Source of the DNA: Criblamydia sequanensis CRIB-18
Lineage (GTDB): Bacteria > Chlamydiota > Chlamydiia > Chlamydiales > Criblamydiaceae
Length of the DNA: 64,000 nt
Reading direction: 5' to 3'
NCBI RefSeq assembly: GCF_000750955.1
Contig: NZ_CCEJ010000003.1
Span: 434,001 to 498,000, forward strand
Shown: positions 26,826 to 35,376 of the stretch, piece by piece
Layout of the letters: each line of letters opens with the position of its first letter
Position numbering within the stretch: the stretch's first letter is position 1
Notes under the pieces: generated by a model
The model's database searches: none
What the model saw: the letters and a program-made list of their open reading frames with translations, nothing else
Told to the model about the DNA's origin: nothing
Position numbers and translations under genes: made by a program

Positions 26826-28661
26826 ATGGATCCATCAAATCATCTTAATATTGAAGAGAATCAGTCTTGTCAAGCATCCTTAGAAATAGCGCAACTGTCT
26901 TGCTGCCCATGTGATCATGAGGATGATAGCCTGACAGAAGAAACTTGCTGTAGTGGTGAAATGGATATGGAAGAAGATATGCTCGATTCCTCTCTTAACG
27001 AAGAAAACTCTCCTGAAGGTCTTAACGAAGAAAACTCTCCTAAGGAAGCCCTCATTGAAAATTCAAGCGAGCCTTCTAAAAAGAAAGGCCATCAAAAATT
27101 CCCGGAAGATGAATTAAATGAGGTTAGAGAGAAAATAAAAAATATTCCAAATCCGGATGACCGAATTACCTTTATTACTGAGCAAATGGAAGCTGCTTTG
27201 TCGCAAGGAGGAACCCCTCACTTTAAAGTTTTTTGGGAACTTAGAAAAATTTGCTTGGATTCTTTTAAAGAAAACATTTCTCCAACTCTAAGACAGACGG
27301 CTTGGGGTAAATATCGTGAGCTTTCAAAAGAAGCTAGAAAACTGAAAGAGCTTTTTGATGAGCAAAGCGCTTTTGCAGTAGAACAAATCGAGATTGCGAT
27401 CAAAGCCTTAGAGCAAGACATTCAATCAATGAATGAGTTCCAAGAAAAAATGGAGCCTCTTGTTTTTGAACACCCGTCTAAATTCTATGATGACAAAAGA
27501 GAATATTACGATCCGATTCAAAAAAAGCTCAATCTTCTTAATGCCTATGCCGCAAGAATTAATAACCTTAGAAAGGAATTGATTCGAACAGAAATGCGCA
27601 TAAAGCACAAAAATAAATTTTTCCAACGCCTATCGCAAGCGGGCGATAAAATTTTCCCTGAGAGAAAACAGCTTATCAAAGAAATCAGCGAACAGTTCAT
27701 TAAAGACATCAACGGCTTTGTCGATGCGCATTTTAAAGAAGGGGCTCATGAGCCTTCGTTTGTATTAAGAGAAGAAATTAAATCTTTGCAAGGCATAGCA
27801 AAAGCCCTTACCTTGAATACAAGCGCTTTTACAGAAACAAGAACTAGGCTCAGTGAATGCTGGGATAAGTTAAAAAATGCCGATAAAGAAAGAAAAAAAG
27901 AGCGTGCGAAAAAGCGGGATGCAATCAAAAGCAATTATGATGAAGTTATCCAAAAAATTACCGAAACCGAAGCTCTTTTTAATGAAAGCCAGTTAAATCC
28001 CGACGCGTTTATGGCAAACCTTGATGAAATCTCTTCATCTATGCGTCATATGGAACTTGGCCGTGAAGAAATTAAAGAATTAAAAGATCGTCTTACTAAA
28101 GCTAAAAAACCGGCTTTAACGCTTCTCAAACAAAGAGAGGAAGACAAACAAAAAGCTGAAAAGGAAAAAGCTGAAAAAAGGCTTCAAGCTATCTTAAATC
28201 TGCAGCAATCTGTTGATGAATTTATCAAAAAAGCTGAGGCTTTAAGTCTTGATGAAATACGACAATCAGAACAGCAAATCACAAGCTCTATTCAAGAATC
28301 CGGCCTTTCAACAAAAGATCAAAATGATCTGATCAAAAAGATGAAGGGCCTTAAAGACATCATTAGCGAAAAAGAAGAAGAAGCTCTTCTTGCGATGACA
28401 GATGATGATAAAAATGCACTCAACACCCTTAAAGAAGTGCTTGAACAGAGAAATAAAAGACGAAACGAAATCACCGAGCAATTAAAGAAGCTTCGCAAGG
28501 CTGCCGGGTCCTCGGGACTTGATTTTGAAAAGGCTATGGAACAGCAAATTCAAATCAACGAAGGGAAAGAGCGTTTAGAAAAAGCGGATCAAGGCATTGA
28601 AGAAATTGAAGAAAAATTAAATGCCTTAAAGAAAAAAATTCGCAATTCTAAAAGCGCTTAA
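26826..28661 (+). CDS. Large coiled-coil protein with Cys-rich acidic N-terminus, function unknown
   Basis: I take the ATG at 26826 (611 residues); an ATG at 26769 would add 19 residues and neither has a good Shine-Dalgarno. The first 90 residues are acidic and Cys-rich ('CCPCDHEDD', 'EETCCSGEMD') and contain a short duplicated 'LNEENSP' unit. The rest is almost entirely charged, heptad-like helix ('KQKAEKEKAEKRLQAIL', 'EQRNKRRNEITEQLKKL'), predicting long coiled coils. There is no signal peptide or membrane helix. I recognise no family. Coiled-coil effectors and structural proteins are both possible. Confidence 0.65.
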   Translation: MDPSNHLNIEENQSCQASLEIAQLSCCPCDHEDDSLTEETCCSGEMDMEEDMLDSSLNEENSPEGLNEENSPKEALIENSSEPSKKKGHQKFPEDELNEVREKIKNIPNPDDRITFITEQMEAALSQGGTPHFKVFWELRKICLDSFKENISPTLRQTAWGKYRELSKEARKLKELFDEQSAFAVEQIEIAIKALEQDIQSMNEFQEKMEPLVFEHPSKFYDDKREYYDPIQKKLNLLNAYAARINNLRKELIRTEMRIKHKNKFFQRLSQAGDKIFPERKQLIKEISEQFIKDINGFVDAHFKEGAHEPSFVLREEIKSLQGIAKALTLNTSAFTETRTRLSECWDKLKNADKERKKERAKKRDAIKSNYDEVIQKITETEALFNESQLNPDAFMANLDEISSSMRHMELGREEIKELKDRLTKAKKPALTLLKQREEDKQKAEKEKAEKRLQAILNLQQSVDEFIKKAEALSLDEIRQSEQQITSSIQESGLSTKDQNDLIKKMKGLKDIISEKEEEALLAMTDDDKNALNTLKEVLEQRNKRRNEITEQLKKLRKAAGSSGLDFEKAMEQQIQINEGKERLEKADQGIEEIEEKLNALKKKIRNSKSA

Positions 28662-28695
28662 GGTCTTTGTGGCAGATTGTCATGCCAATAATAGG

Positions 28696-28731
28696 CTTCT
28701 TTTGAAAGTCGCTTTAATTGGAAAAATGAGC
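28696..28731 (+). repeat. 36-bp dispersed intergenic repeat, copy 2
   Basis: This copy matches bases 424-459 at 31 of 36 positions and lies in the 120-base gap between the coiled-coil gene and the HAD gene. It is followed by a T-run. Confidence 0.5.
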
Positions 28732-28781
28732 TTTTTTTGTGCCAATTTTTTGCTAATTTTTTTGAAAGCATATGAGAGCAT

Positions 28782-29504
28782 ATGATCAAAAAATTTAGCA
28801 AAAAAGATGTCAAAAATAGACATTTTGACAATAAAAAGGGATTTCAAGAGGAGCCTAATAAAAAGTGGATCTATTTTTTCGACTTGGACGGGACTCTTTT
28901 CAAGTCAAATTGCAGTTTTTCTTTTGGTAAGTTTCTCTTTAGGAAAAACCATCTTAGCTTTTTAGCCGTCTTCAAGCTTTCAATATTTTTTTTAGGTCAT
29001 CGCATGGGACTTTGCTCCATGCGAACTTTACATGAAAAATGTTTTAAAGCTATTTTTCTAAATAAACATAAACCTGTTTACACAGATCTTGCAGGCGATT
29101 TTATCAAGACTTTAAAGGGAAGCATGATCCGGTCCGTCTATTCCCAATTTCAAAAGGCAAAGCAAATAGGGCATAAAGCCATTATTCTTTCAAGCTCTCC
29201 CGACTTTTTAGTAAAAGCCATTGGAGATAATTTGGGAGCCGACTTTTCAATCGGCAGCGAATATGTCACCTCAGATGAGAACCATTTTATAAAAGTTGGA
29301 CAAATCCTGGATGGCAAAAGAAAAGCCGATTTTATCTCAAAATTCTGCGATCATTATCAAATCCCTTTATCCCAGACGGTAGCTTTCAGCGATTCTTCCT
29401 TAGATCTTGAGTTTTTGCGAAAAGCAAACGTTGCAAAAACGATTTTTCCCGATAAAAAATTAAAAAATGAAGCTCTCCTTAAGGGTTGGACTATTCTGGA
29501 ATAG
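28782..29504 (+). CDS. HAD-superfamily phosphatase, subfamily IB (SerB-like)
   Basis: The 240-residue protein has the four HAD motifs: I 'FDLDGTLF' (nucleophile Asp), II 'ILSSSP', III Lys in 'GKRKADF', and IV 'AFSDSSLDLEF' (acidic metal site). The helical cap between motifs I and II and the 'SSSP' motif are typical of HAD-IB phosphoserine-phosphatase-like enzymes, which hydrolyse small phosphomonoesters. A basic N-terminal stretch of about 30 residues precedes the domain; the true start might be further in. The substrate is unknown. It stands alone with no evident operon partners. Confidence 0.82.
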   Translation: MIKKFSKKDVKNRHFDNKKGFQEEPNKKWIYFFDLDGTLFKSNCSFSFGKFLFRKNHLSFLAVFKLSIFFLGHRMGLCSMRTLHEKCFKAIFLNKHKPVYTDLAGDFIKTLKGSMIRSVYSQFQKAKQIGHKAIILSSSPDFLVKAIGDNLGADFSIGSEYVTSDENHFIKVGQILDGKRKADFISKFCDHYQIPLSQTVAFSDSSLDLEFLRKANVAKTIFPDKKLKNEALLKGWTILE

Positions 29505-29649
29505 ACTTCTTTTGAGTTCTAATCATCCCATACAGAGTCACTTTCGAAAAATTTTTCACTTCCGCCGGGCTTCCTCGCAAACTTGCTTTGCCTGAAAATC
29601 CATCTTGCGTTTTACTTATGGGAAATTAACTCTAAAAAGGTAGAAAAAA

Positions 29650-31845
29650 GTGACAACAGCAAGGTTTAAAGCTTTAGAAACTACAGGAGAGCGCTCTTTT
29701 AATCTAACAGACAGCCCAAAAGCTTATGTTCCCTCTGATTGCTTTGGAAAGTCTGTATTTACAAAAAGCATCATAAAAAAAATGCTTCCAAAGCCAATAG
29801 CTGAAAATTTAATGGCGGCGATGGATGGAATCTCTAAAATCGATGAAAGATACGCAGATAAGATTGCCGAAGCGATGAAAAAATGGGCCATGGGTCTTGG
29901 AGCGACCCACTTTTGTCATTGGTTCCAACCCCTAACCGGAGCTCCGGCTGAAAAGCATGATTCCTTTATAGAGTGGGATACAAAAGACAGCGTTATTGAA
30001 AAGTTTTCGGGAAAGCAGCTTATTCAAGGAGAGCCTGACGCCTCTTCTTTTCCCTCCGGCGGACTTAGAACTACTTTTGAAGCAAGAGGGTATACCGGCT
30101 GGGATCCAACCTCTCCCGCTTTTGTGTGGAAAGGGGGGGATGGAGTAACCTTATGCATCCCATCTGTCTTTTTCTCTTGGACAGGCGCAGTTTTAGACGC
30201 TAAAATTCCTCTTCTTCGATCTGACAAAAAAATAAGCGATGCCTGTCTTCGTCTTTTAAAGTTTACCGGCATTCCGGCTTCACTTGTCTATTCAACCGTC
30301 GGGATGGAGCAGGAGTATTTTGTGATCGATAAGGCGCTTAGAAATTTAAGGCCCGATCTTTTGCTTTTAGGAAGAACAGTAGTGGGTGCGCCTTCCCCAA
30401 AAGGTCAGGAATTGCAAGACCATTATTTTGGGTCCGTGAAAAATAGAATTTTAAGATTCATGAGAGATTTTGAAGTTGCCGCTTTTGAGCTGAGTATCCC
30501 TGTCAAAACACGTCATAATGAAGTCGCCCCGGCGCAGCATGAAGTAGCCCCTGTATTTGAAAAAGCTTCAATTGCTATCGATCATAATTTACTTCTTATG
30601 GAAGTTATGAAACAAGTAGCTAATAAACATAACCTTAGCTGCCTTTTACACGAAAAACCCTTTCATAATATTAATGGCTCAGGTAAGCATTGCAACTGGT
30701 CTTTAGCTACAGATACCGGGATTAATTTGCTTGATCCGACAGAAACTCCGGAAAACACCCTTCACTTTTTGATCCTTCTTGTAGCCATTTTAAAAGCCAT
30801 CCATGAAAATGGCGCTTTATTAAGAGCTTCTATCGGCTCTTTATCAAATGACTTTAGATTGGGAGGCCATGAAGCGCCGCCTGCCATTATGTCTGTTTAT
30901 CTTGGCGAAGCACTTGAAAAATTGCTCGATAACATAGCTGAAAAGGGAACTCATAAGAGTAAGAGTTCTAAAGAAATCTACAACCTTGGGCTTCATATTA
31001 TCCCGGATTTAAAGCAAGACAATACCGATAGAAACAGAACATCTCCTTTTGCTTTCACAGGAAATAAGTTTGAATTTAGGGCTGTTGGCTCTTCGGCTAA
31101 TTCCTCATTTCCGATTATGACACTCAATGCTATTGTAGCTCAAAGCTTAAATGAGCTGATGGATGAAATTGAAAAGTTAGCTAAAGGTCAGAAAAAGAAA
31201 GACCCGGCAACTCTACTACCGCTTATCATGCCCCTTTTGAAAAAGCATATCGTTCAGACAAAAGGAATTCGCTTTGGAGGAGATAACTATAGCCATGAAT
31301 GGGTTGAAGAAGCTAAGAAAAGAGGCTTGCCGAATCTTAAAAAATCGCTTTATGCCTTTGAATCTTTAAATTCGCCTTCTACTAAAAAAGCATTTGATGG
31401 CATTTTGCATAAAGAAGAGCTTAAAAGCCGTTATGAGATTCTAACTGAAACCTATGGACACACTTTAAATATCGAAATAAAAACGCTTTTAGATATTTTT
31501 AATACAATGGTGATTCCAACCGCCATTAAGTATCAAGGTGTCCTAGCGGACTCGATTTCCGAAATGATGGATCTTGTTTCAGAAAAAGGATTTACCAAAC
31601 AAAAAGAGCTTCTAAAATCCATTGCCCATTTAATTGAAGAGGGATTAACGCTTTCTGAAAAAATAGCAGACCTTAGAAGTAAAATTGACTCTAAAAAAAC
31701 AGGGTTTGAAAAAGCAAAAGACTTACTCGAGCAAGTTTTTCCTGAATGCTTAAAATTAAGACAAATTTCAGATCAGCTTGAAGAAAAAATCGATGATAGC
31801 CTTTGGCCGCTGCCTAAATATAGGGAGCTTCTTTATATTGTATAG
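29650..31845 (+). CDS. Type III glutamine synthetase (GlnN-like)
   Basis: The start is a GTG at 29650 with AAAAAGG upstream. At 731 residues it matches the size of GSIII (about 700-730), not GSI or GSII. Family marks include 'THFCHWFQPLTG' near the N-terminus, 'FPSGGLR', the Glu-rich metal site in 'GMEQEYF', 'NEVAPAQHEVAP', 'NGSGKHCNWS' (ATP/glutamate site) and 'NRTSPFAFTGNKFEFRAVG'. It makes glutamine from glutamate, ammonia and ATP in the cytosol. Many chlamydiae lack any glutamine synthetase, so its presence suggests a broader nitrogen metabolism. It is followed by nadD after 21 bases. Confidence 0.93.
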   Translation: MTTARFKALETTGERSFNLTDSPKAYVPSDCFGKSVFTKSIIKKMLPKPIAENLMAAMDGISKIDERYADKIAEAMKKWAMGLGATHFCHWFQPLTGAPAEKHDSFIEWDTKDSVIEKFSGKQLIQGEPDASSFPSGGLRTTFEARGYTGWDPTSPAFVWKGGDGVTLCIPSVFFSWTGAVLDAKIPLLRSDKKISDACLRLLKFTGIPASLVYSTVGMEQEYFVIDKALRNLRPDLLLLGRTVVGAPSPKGQELQDHYFGSVKNRILRFMRDFEVAAFELSIPVKTRHNEVAPAQHEVAPVFEKASIAIDHNLLLMEVMKQVANKHNLSCLLHEKPFHNINGSGKHCNWSLATDTGINLLDPTETPENTLHFLILLVAILKAIHENGALLRASIGSLSNDFRLGGHEAPPAIMSVYLGEALEKLLDNIAEKGTHKSKSSKEIYNLGLHIIPDLKQDNTDRNRTSPFAFTGNKFEFRAVGSSANSSFPIMTLNAIVAQSLNELMDEIEKLAKGQKKKDPATLLPLIMPLLKKHIVQTKGIRFGGDNYSHEWVEEAKKRGLPNLKKSLYAFESLNSPSTKKAFDGILHKEELKSRYEILTETYGHTLNIEIKTLLDIFNTMVIPTAIKYQGVLADSISEMMDLVSEKGFTKQKELLKSIAHLIEEGLTLSEKIADLRSKIDSKKTGFEKAKDLLEQVFPECLKLRQISDQLEEKIDDSLWPLPKYRELLYIV

Positions 31846-31866
31846 TTAAAAGTTAGGCTCTAACCT

Positions 31867-32484
31867 ATGGCAAACATCGGTATTTTTGGGGGAAGTTTTA
31901 ACCCTGTTCATAATGGTCACTTGCACCTTGCTGAAAGCCTAAAATATGAAAAAGGACTTGATGAAGTTTGGTTTATACCTGCTTTCATCAGTCCTTTTAA
32001 ACAGAGCGAACCCCCGATAAAAGGTTATCATCGCCTGAAAATGTTAGAGCTTGCGCTAGAGGATAAAAAGGTTTTCCGCGTTTTAGACATTGAATGTCAG
32101 AAAGAAAGCCCGTCCTACACCTACGATACTGTGATAGATTTAAAGAAGAAACACCCAAAAGACAAGCTTTATCTTATGCTTGGGTCTGATTCAGCGAAAA
32201 CGCTGCCTGCTTGGCATAGAGCCGATGAATTGATAAAGGAAATCGATCTGCTTATTGGCGCAAGATCTCCTGAAGTTGATTGGGAGGCTTTGGAAAAATT
32301 TCCCCCATTTTACAATAAAGTTAAAGAGGGTTGGGTTTCAATAGACCCTCTTGAAATCTCAAGCAGCGAGATAAGACAGCTTATTAAAAGCAATAAGCCA
32401 ATCAACCTTTATGTCCCTGATTCAGTGGAGGCCTATATAAAAAAATATCAACTTTATTCAGATGACTTAAAGTCAAGCTCTTGA
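31867..32484 (+). CDS. nadD: Nicotinate-nucleotide adenylyltransferase
   Basis: The 205-residue protein is a nucleotidyltransferase with 'GGSFNPVHNGH' (the HxGH ATP site) and 'ISSSEIR' near the C-terminus, plus 'LGSDSAKTLPAWH', which fits the NadD 'D...L..W' pattern. It adenylates nicotinate mononucleotide in NAD synthesis. It is 21 bases downstream of the glutamine synthetase gene and 113 bases upstream of rsfS, an order (nadD then rsfS) common in bacteria. Confidence 0.93.
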   Translation: MANIGIFGGSFNPVHNGHLHLAESLKYEKGLDEVWFIPAFISPFKQSEPPIKGYHRLKMLELALEDKKVFRVLDIECQKESPSYTYDTVIDLKKKHPKDKLYLMLGSDSAKTLPAWHRADELIKEIDLLIGARSPEVDWEALEKFPPFYNKVKEGWVSIDPLEISSSEIRQLIKSNKPINLYVPDSVEAYIKKYQLYSDDLKSSS

Positions 32485-32540
32485 TAAAATTTTTACTTTA
32501 AACCCAAAAACCGAGTTAAGTCCCTATAGGTTGTTTGGCC

Positions 32541-32554
32541 GGGGTTTTAACCCC
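32541..32554 (+). terminator. Weak hairpin after nadD
   Basis: A 6-base GC-rich stem (GGGGTT/AACCCC) lies 57 bases after nadD. It lacks an immediate T-tract, so terminator function is only possible. Confidence 0.3.
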
Positions 32555-32597
32555 TTGTTAAGTAAAATAGTTTTTTAACCCCTTCTTTTTTTGATAT

Positions 32598-32978
32598 ATG
32601 ATGAAGTCTGAAGAACTTTTAAACTTAATTGCCCAAGCTCTTTTTGATAAGAAAGGTTTTAATATCCTGGCTCTTGATGTGAGGGGGATTTCTTCCATGA
32701 CAGACTATCTGCTCATAGCAGAAGGGTCTGTCGATCGCCATGTCAAAGCCCTTTTGAAAACAGTAGAAGAGGCGACCCTCCAATTTGGAATTAAACCTTT
32801 GCTCATCGAAGGCAATCATACAGGAGACTGGTGTGTGATTGATTATGGAGAAGTGATGGTCCATATTTTTCAGCCGGAACTTCGCGAGCATTATTCTTTG
32901 GAGGAACTTTGGAAAATGGGTAAAATTGTTAACTTAAAACTTGATATTACAAATTCTGAGGTCCTTCATGGCAAGTAA
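32598..32978 (+). CDS. rsfS: Ribosome silencing factor (Iojap/RsfS)
   Basis: The 126-residue protein matches RsfS: 'DVRGISSMTDYLLIAEGSVDRHVKAL', the conserved Trp-x3-Asp in 'GDWCVIDYGEVMVHIF' and 'REHYSLEELW'. It binds ribosomal protein uL14 and blocks subunit joining under starvation. Two ATGs are adjacent (32598 and 32601). Its 3' end overlaps the fabF start by 11 bases, and the order rsfS-fabF-Nudix is the same as in Chlamydia trachomatis (CT769-CT771). Confidence 0.95.
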   Translation: MMKSEELLNLIAQALFDKKGFNILALDVRGISSMTDYLLIAEGSVDRHVKALLKTVEEATLQFGIKPLLIEGNHTGDWCVIDYGEVMVHIFQPELREHYSLEELWKMGKIVNLKLDITNSEVLHGK

Positions 32979-34212
32979 AAGAGTTGTTGTAACCGGATTA
33001 GGAGTGGTTTCCTGCTTTGGAAATGAAACCACCCCCTTTTTTGAATCCCTGCTGGAAGGAAAAAGCGGCGTAAGCAAAATCACATCCTTCGATGCCTCTT
33101 CTTTCCCGACTCAAATAGCGGCTGAAATTAAAGATTTTGATGCAGGCGACTATCTAGATAAAAAACAAGCTAGACGGGTAGATAAATTTATTGCCTACAC
33201 AGTTGTAGGGGGAAAGAAAGCTTTAGAAAGCGCTGGCCTTAGCAGATCTCAGTTTGATTCCTTAAACAAACAGCGATCGGGCGTAATTATCGGCTCCGGT
33301 ATGGGTGGTATGGAGCGTTATGTTGAAGGCGTCACCTCTCTTAATGAAAAGGGTTGGAGGCGGGTTTCTCCTTTCTTTATTCCTTATGTGATTACCAACA
33401 TGGGTAGCGGAATGCTCGCCATGGAACTTGGATTCATGGGGCCAAACTATTCCATATCAACAGCTTGCGCAACAGGAAATCACTGTATCATTGCAGCGGC
33501 TGAACACATTCGAAAAGGGGAAGCAGATCTTATGCTGGCAGGCGGCGCTGAAGCTGCTATTGTGCCCATCGGCCTTGCCGGCTTTTGCGCTTGTAAAGCC
33601 CTTTCAGAAAGAAATGATGACCCGACAAAAGCTTCCCGCCCATGGGATAAAGGCCGCGACGGCTTTGTTATGGGAGAGGGAGCCGGGGTCCTTGTTTTAG
33701 AAAGCTTGGAGCATGCCCTAAAAAGAGGCGCTACCATTTACGCCGAATACTTAGGCGGCGGCATGTCCTCTGACGCTTACCACATTACCGATCCGAAACC
33801 TGATGGACAAGGGGTGCAAATATGCATAAAAGCTGCCCTTGACAATGCTAAAATTAATGAATCACAAGTCGATTACATTAATGCTCATGGCACCTCTACA
33901 CCGGTTGGCGATATGGCTGAGGTTAGCGCTTTAAAAAAAGTTTTCAAAAATCCGCAAAAAATCATCATGAATTCGACAAAAGGTCTGCTTGGCCATGCAC
34001 TTGGAGCTGCCGGGGGGATAGAGGCGATTGTTTCTGTCTTATCAATTAATCAGCAAAAAGTTCACCCCATGCCTAATTTAATAGATCCTGAACCTAATAT
34101 CGATTTCATCTTGCCGACAAAAGCCATAAGTGCGCCTATCAACGTCGCTCTTTCCAATTCATTTGGTTTTGGCGGACATAATGCTTCAATCCTCTTCGGC
34201 AAATATATTTAA
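32968..34212 (+). CDS. fabF: 3-oxoacyl-[acyl-carrier-protein] synthase II
   Basis: The ATG at 32968 has GAGG upstream and matches the family N-terminus ('KRVVVTGLGVVSC'). The 414-residue condensing enzyme keeps the catalytic triad: Cys in 'STACATGNH', His in 'NAHGTSTPVGD' and His in 'LLGHALGAAGG'. It elongates acyl-ACP chains in type II fatty acid synthesis. Translation is coupled to rsfS by overlap, and a terminator follows. Confidence 0.96.
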   Translation: MASKRVVVTGLGVVSCFGNETTPFFESLLEGKSGVSKITSFDASSFPTQIAAEIKDFDAGDYLDKKQARRVDKFIAYTVVGGKKALESAGLSRSQFDSLNKQRSGVIIGSGMGGMERYVEGVTSLNEKGWRRVSPFFIPYVITNMGSGMLAMELGFMGPNYSISTACATGNHCIIAAAEHIRKGEADLMLAGGAEAAIVPIGLAGFCACKALSERNDDPTKASRPWDKGRDGFVMGEGAGVLVLESLEHALKRGATIYAEYLGGGMSSDAYHITDPKPDGQGVQICIKAALDNAKINESQVDYINAHGTSTPVGDMAEVSALKKVFKNPQKIIMNSTKGLLGHALGAAGGIEAIVSVLSINQQKVHPMPNLIDPEPNIDFILPTKAISAPINVALSNSFGFGGHNASILFGKYI

Positions 34213-34221
34213 ACTTTTCCG

Positions 34222-34260
34222 TGGGAACGGCCTTTTAAGCTCGTTCCCATTTGTTTTATT
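34222..34260 (+). terminator. Rho-independent terminator of fabF
   Basis: TGGGAACG and CGTTCCCA form an 8-base stem with a 12-base loop that can pair further; the stem is followed by a T-rich run. Confidence 0.8.
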
Positions 34261-34307
34261 AAAATTATTCTGCTAACTTAAAGATTAGAAAACCTCTTTA
34301 AGGTCCT

Positions 34308-34742
34308 ATGAAATTAGAAACCTCCTTCGGTGTTATACCTTTACGCAAACATAGCGGTGTCTGGGAAGTACTCCTTGTCCAACACCTTGGTGGAAATCAT
34401 TGGGGATTTCCTAAAGGGAAGGCCGAGGATATGGAAACCTCTAGGGAAACCGCTTCCCGCGAGCTTTTAGAAGAAACCGGACTTACGATAAAAAGATACC
34501 TCACAGACGCCGAGATTAAAGAGCATTACGACTTTATTAAGGGAGGGGAGGAGATTAAAAAATCTGTCACCTACTTTATTGCTGAAGTTCAAGGGAAGGC
34601 TGTTTTTCAAAAAGAGGAACTCTTCAATCTAAAATGGGTGCCGCTTTTTGAAGCGGAAGCCCACCTTACTTTTCCTGAAGCTAGAAATGTTTGCCTTCAA
34701 GCAATCAGCCTATTTGACAGCTTTGATTTGACCGTGAACTAG
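34308..34742 (+). CDS. Nudix hydrolase (diadenosine polyphosphatase-like)
   Basis: The 144-residue protein contains a complete Nudix box: Gly in 'GKAEDME', then 'RELLEETGL', matching GX5EX7REUXEEXGU exactly. The preceding 'HWGFPKGK' is typical of Ap4A hydrolases. It probably cleaves dinucleoside polyphosphates or related nucleotides to limit alarmone or damage products. It follows fabF as in Chlamydia (CT771), with its own spacer after the fabF terminator. The histidine phosphatase gene starts 8 bases downstream, so the two are likely co-transcribed. Confidence 0.92.
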   Translation: MKLETSFGVIPLRKHSGVWEVLLVQHLGGNHWGFPKGKAEDMETSRETASRELLEETGLTIKRYLTDAEIKEHYDFIKGGEEIKKSVTYFIAEVQGKAVFQKEELFNLKWVPLFEAEAHLTFPEARNVCLQAISLFDSFDLTVN

Positions 34743-34750
34743 AGGAGACT

Positions 34751-35335
34751 ATGGGTGATAAGCCGGAAATCTTTCTTGTGAGACATGGGGAAACAGAGTG
34801 GTCGAAACTTGGAAAACATACGGGCGTTAGTGATATCCCTTTAACTGAAAATGGGTTAAGAGAAGCTAAAAAGTTAGGGGAAACATTACTACAAAAAGAA
34901 TCTTTTGAAGTTGTCTACTCAAGCCCCCTTTTAAGAGCTCTTGAAACTTGTAATGCCTCAGGTTTCGGAGACCAAGTTAAAATCGATAATGATTTAATGG
35001 AATGGAACTATGGCATTTATGAAGGAGTTCCGACAACAGAAATCAGAAAAAAAATTCCCAACTGGACAGTTTTTACGCACCCCGTCCCAAATGGCGAGAC
35101 CCTTGAAGAAATTACTACTCGGGCCGATCGAATAGTATCCAAACTAAGAAACGTAAAAACAAAAGCCCTTCTTTTCTCTAGCGGTCATATTCTTCGCATT
35201 TTGACCGCAAGGTGGCTTGGGTTGCCCGGCAAAAAAGGCGCCTGTTTTACCCTTTCTACCAACTCGCTTTCCATCCTCTCTTACGAAAGAGAAAACCCAG
35301 TCATCAAACTCTGGAATAAAACCCTAGAAGAATAA
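34751..35335 (+). CDS. Histidine phosphatase family protein (phosphoglycerate mutase-like)
   Basis: The ATG at 34751 has AGAGGAG upstream. The 194-residue protein has the catalytic 'LVRHGETEW' (phosphohistidine), the second-site 'SSPLLRALET', the acid 'EWNYGIYEG' and the C-terminal 'SSGHILRIL' His. These mark the branch-1 histidine phosphatases; the length of about 195 fits broad phosphatases (such as alpha-ribazole phosphatase or YhfR-like) more than true dPGM (about 230-250). The substrate is not identifiable. It is likely in one unit with the Nudix gene and converges with the island operon. Confidence 0.9.
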   Translation: MGDKPEIFLVRHGETEWSKLGKHTGVSDIPLTENGLREAKKLGETLLQKESFEVVYSSPLLRALETCNASGFGDQVKIDNDLMEWNYGIYEGVPTTEIRKKIPNWTVFTHPVPNGETLEEITTRADRIVSKLRNVKTKALLFSSGHILRILTARWLGLPGKKGACFTLSTNSLSILSYERENPVIKLWNKTLEE

Positions 35336-35376
35336 ATATTCCCATTTAACTAGAGAAAGTTAAAGTGACTTCCAAT

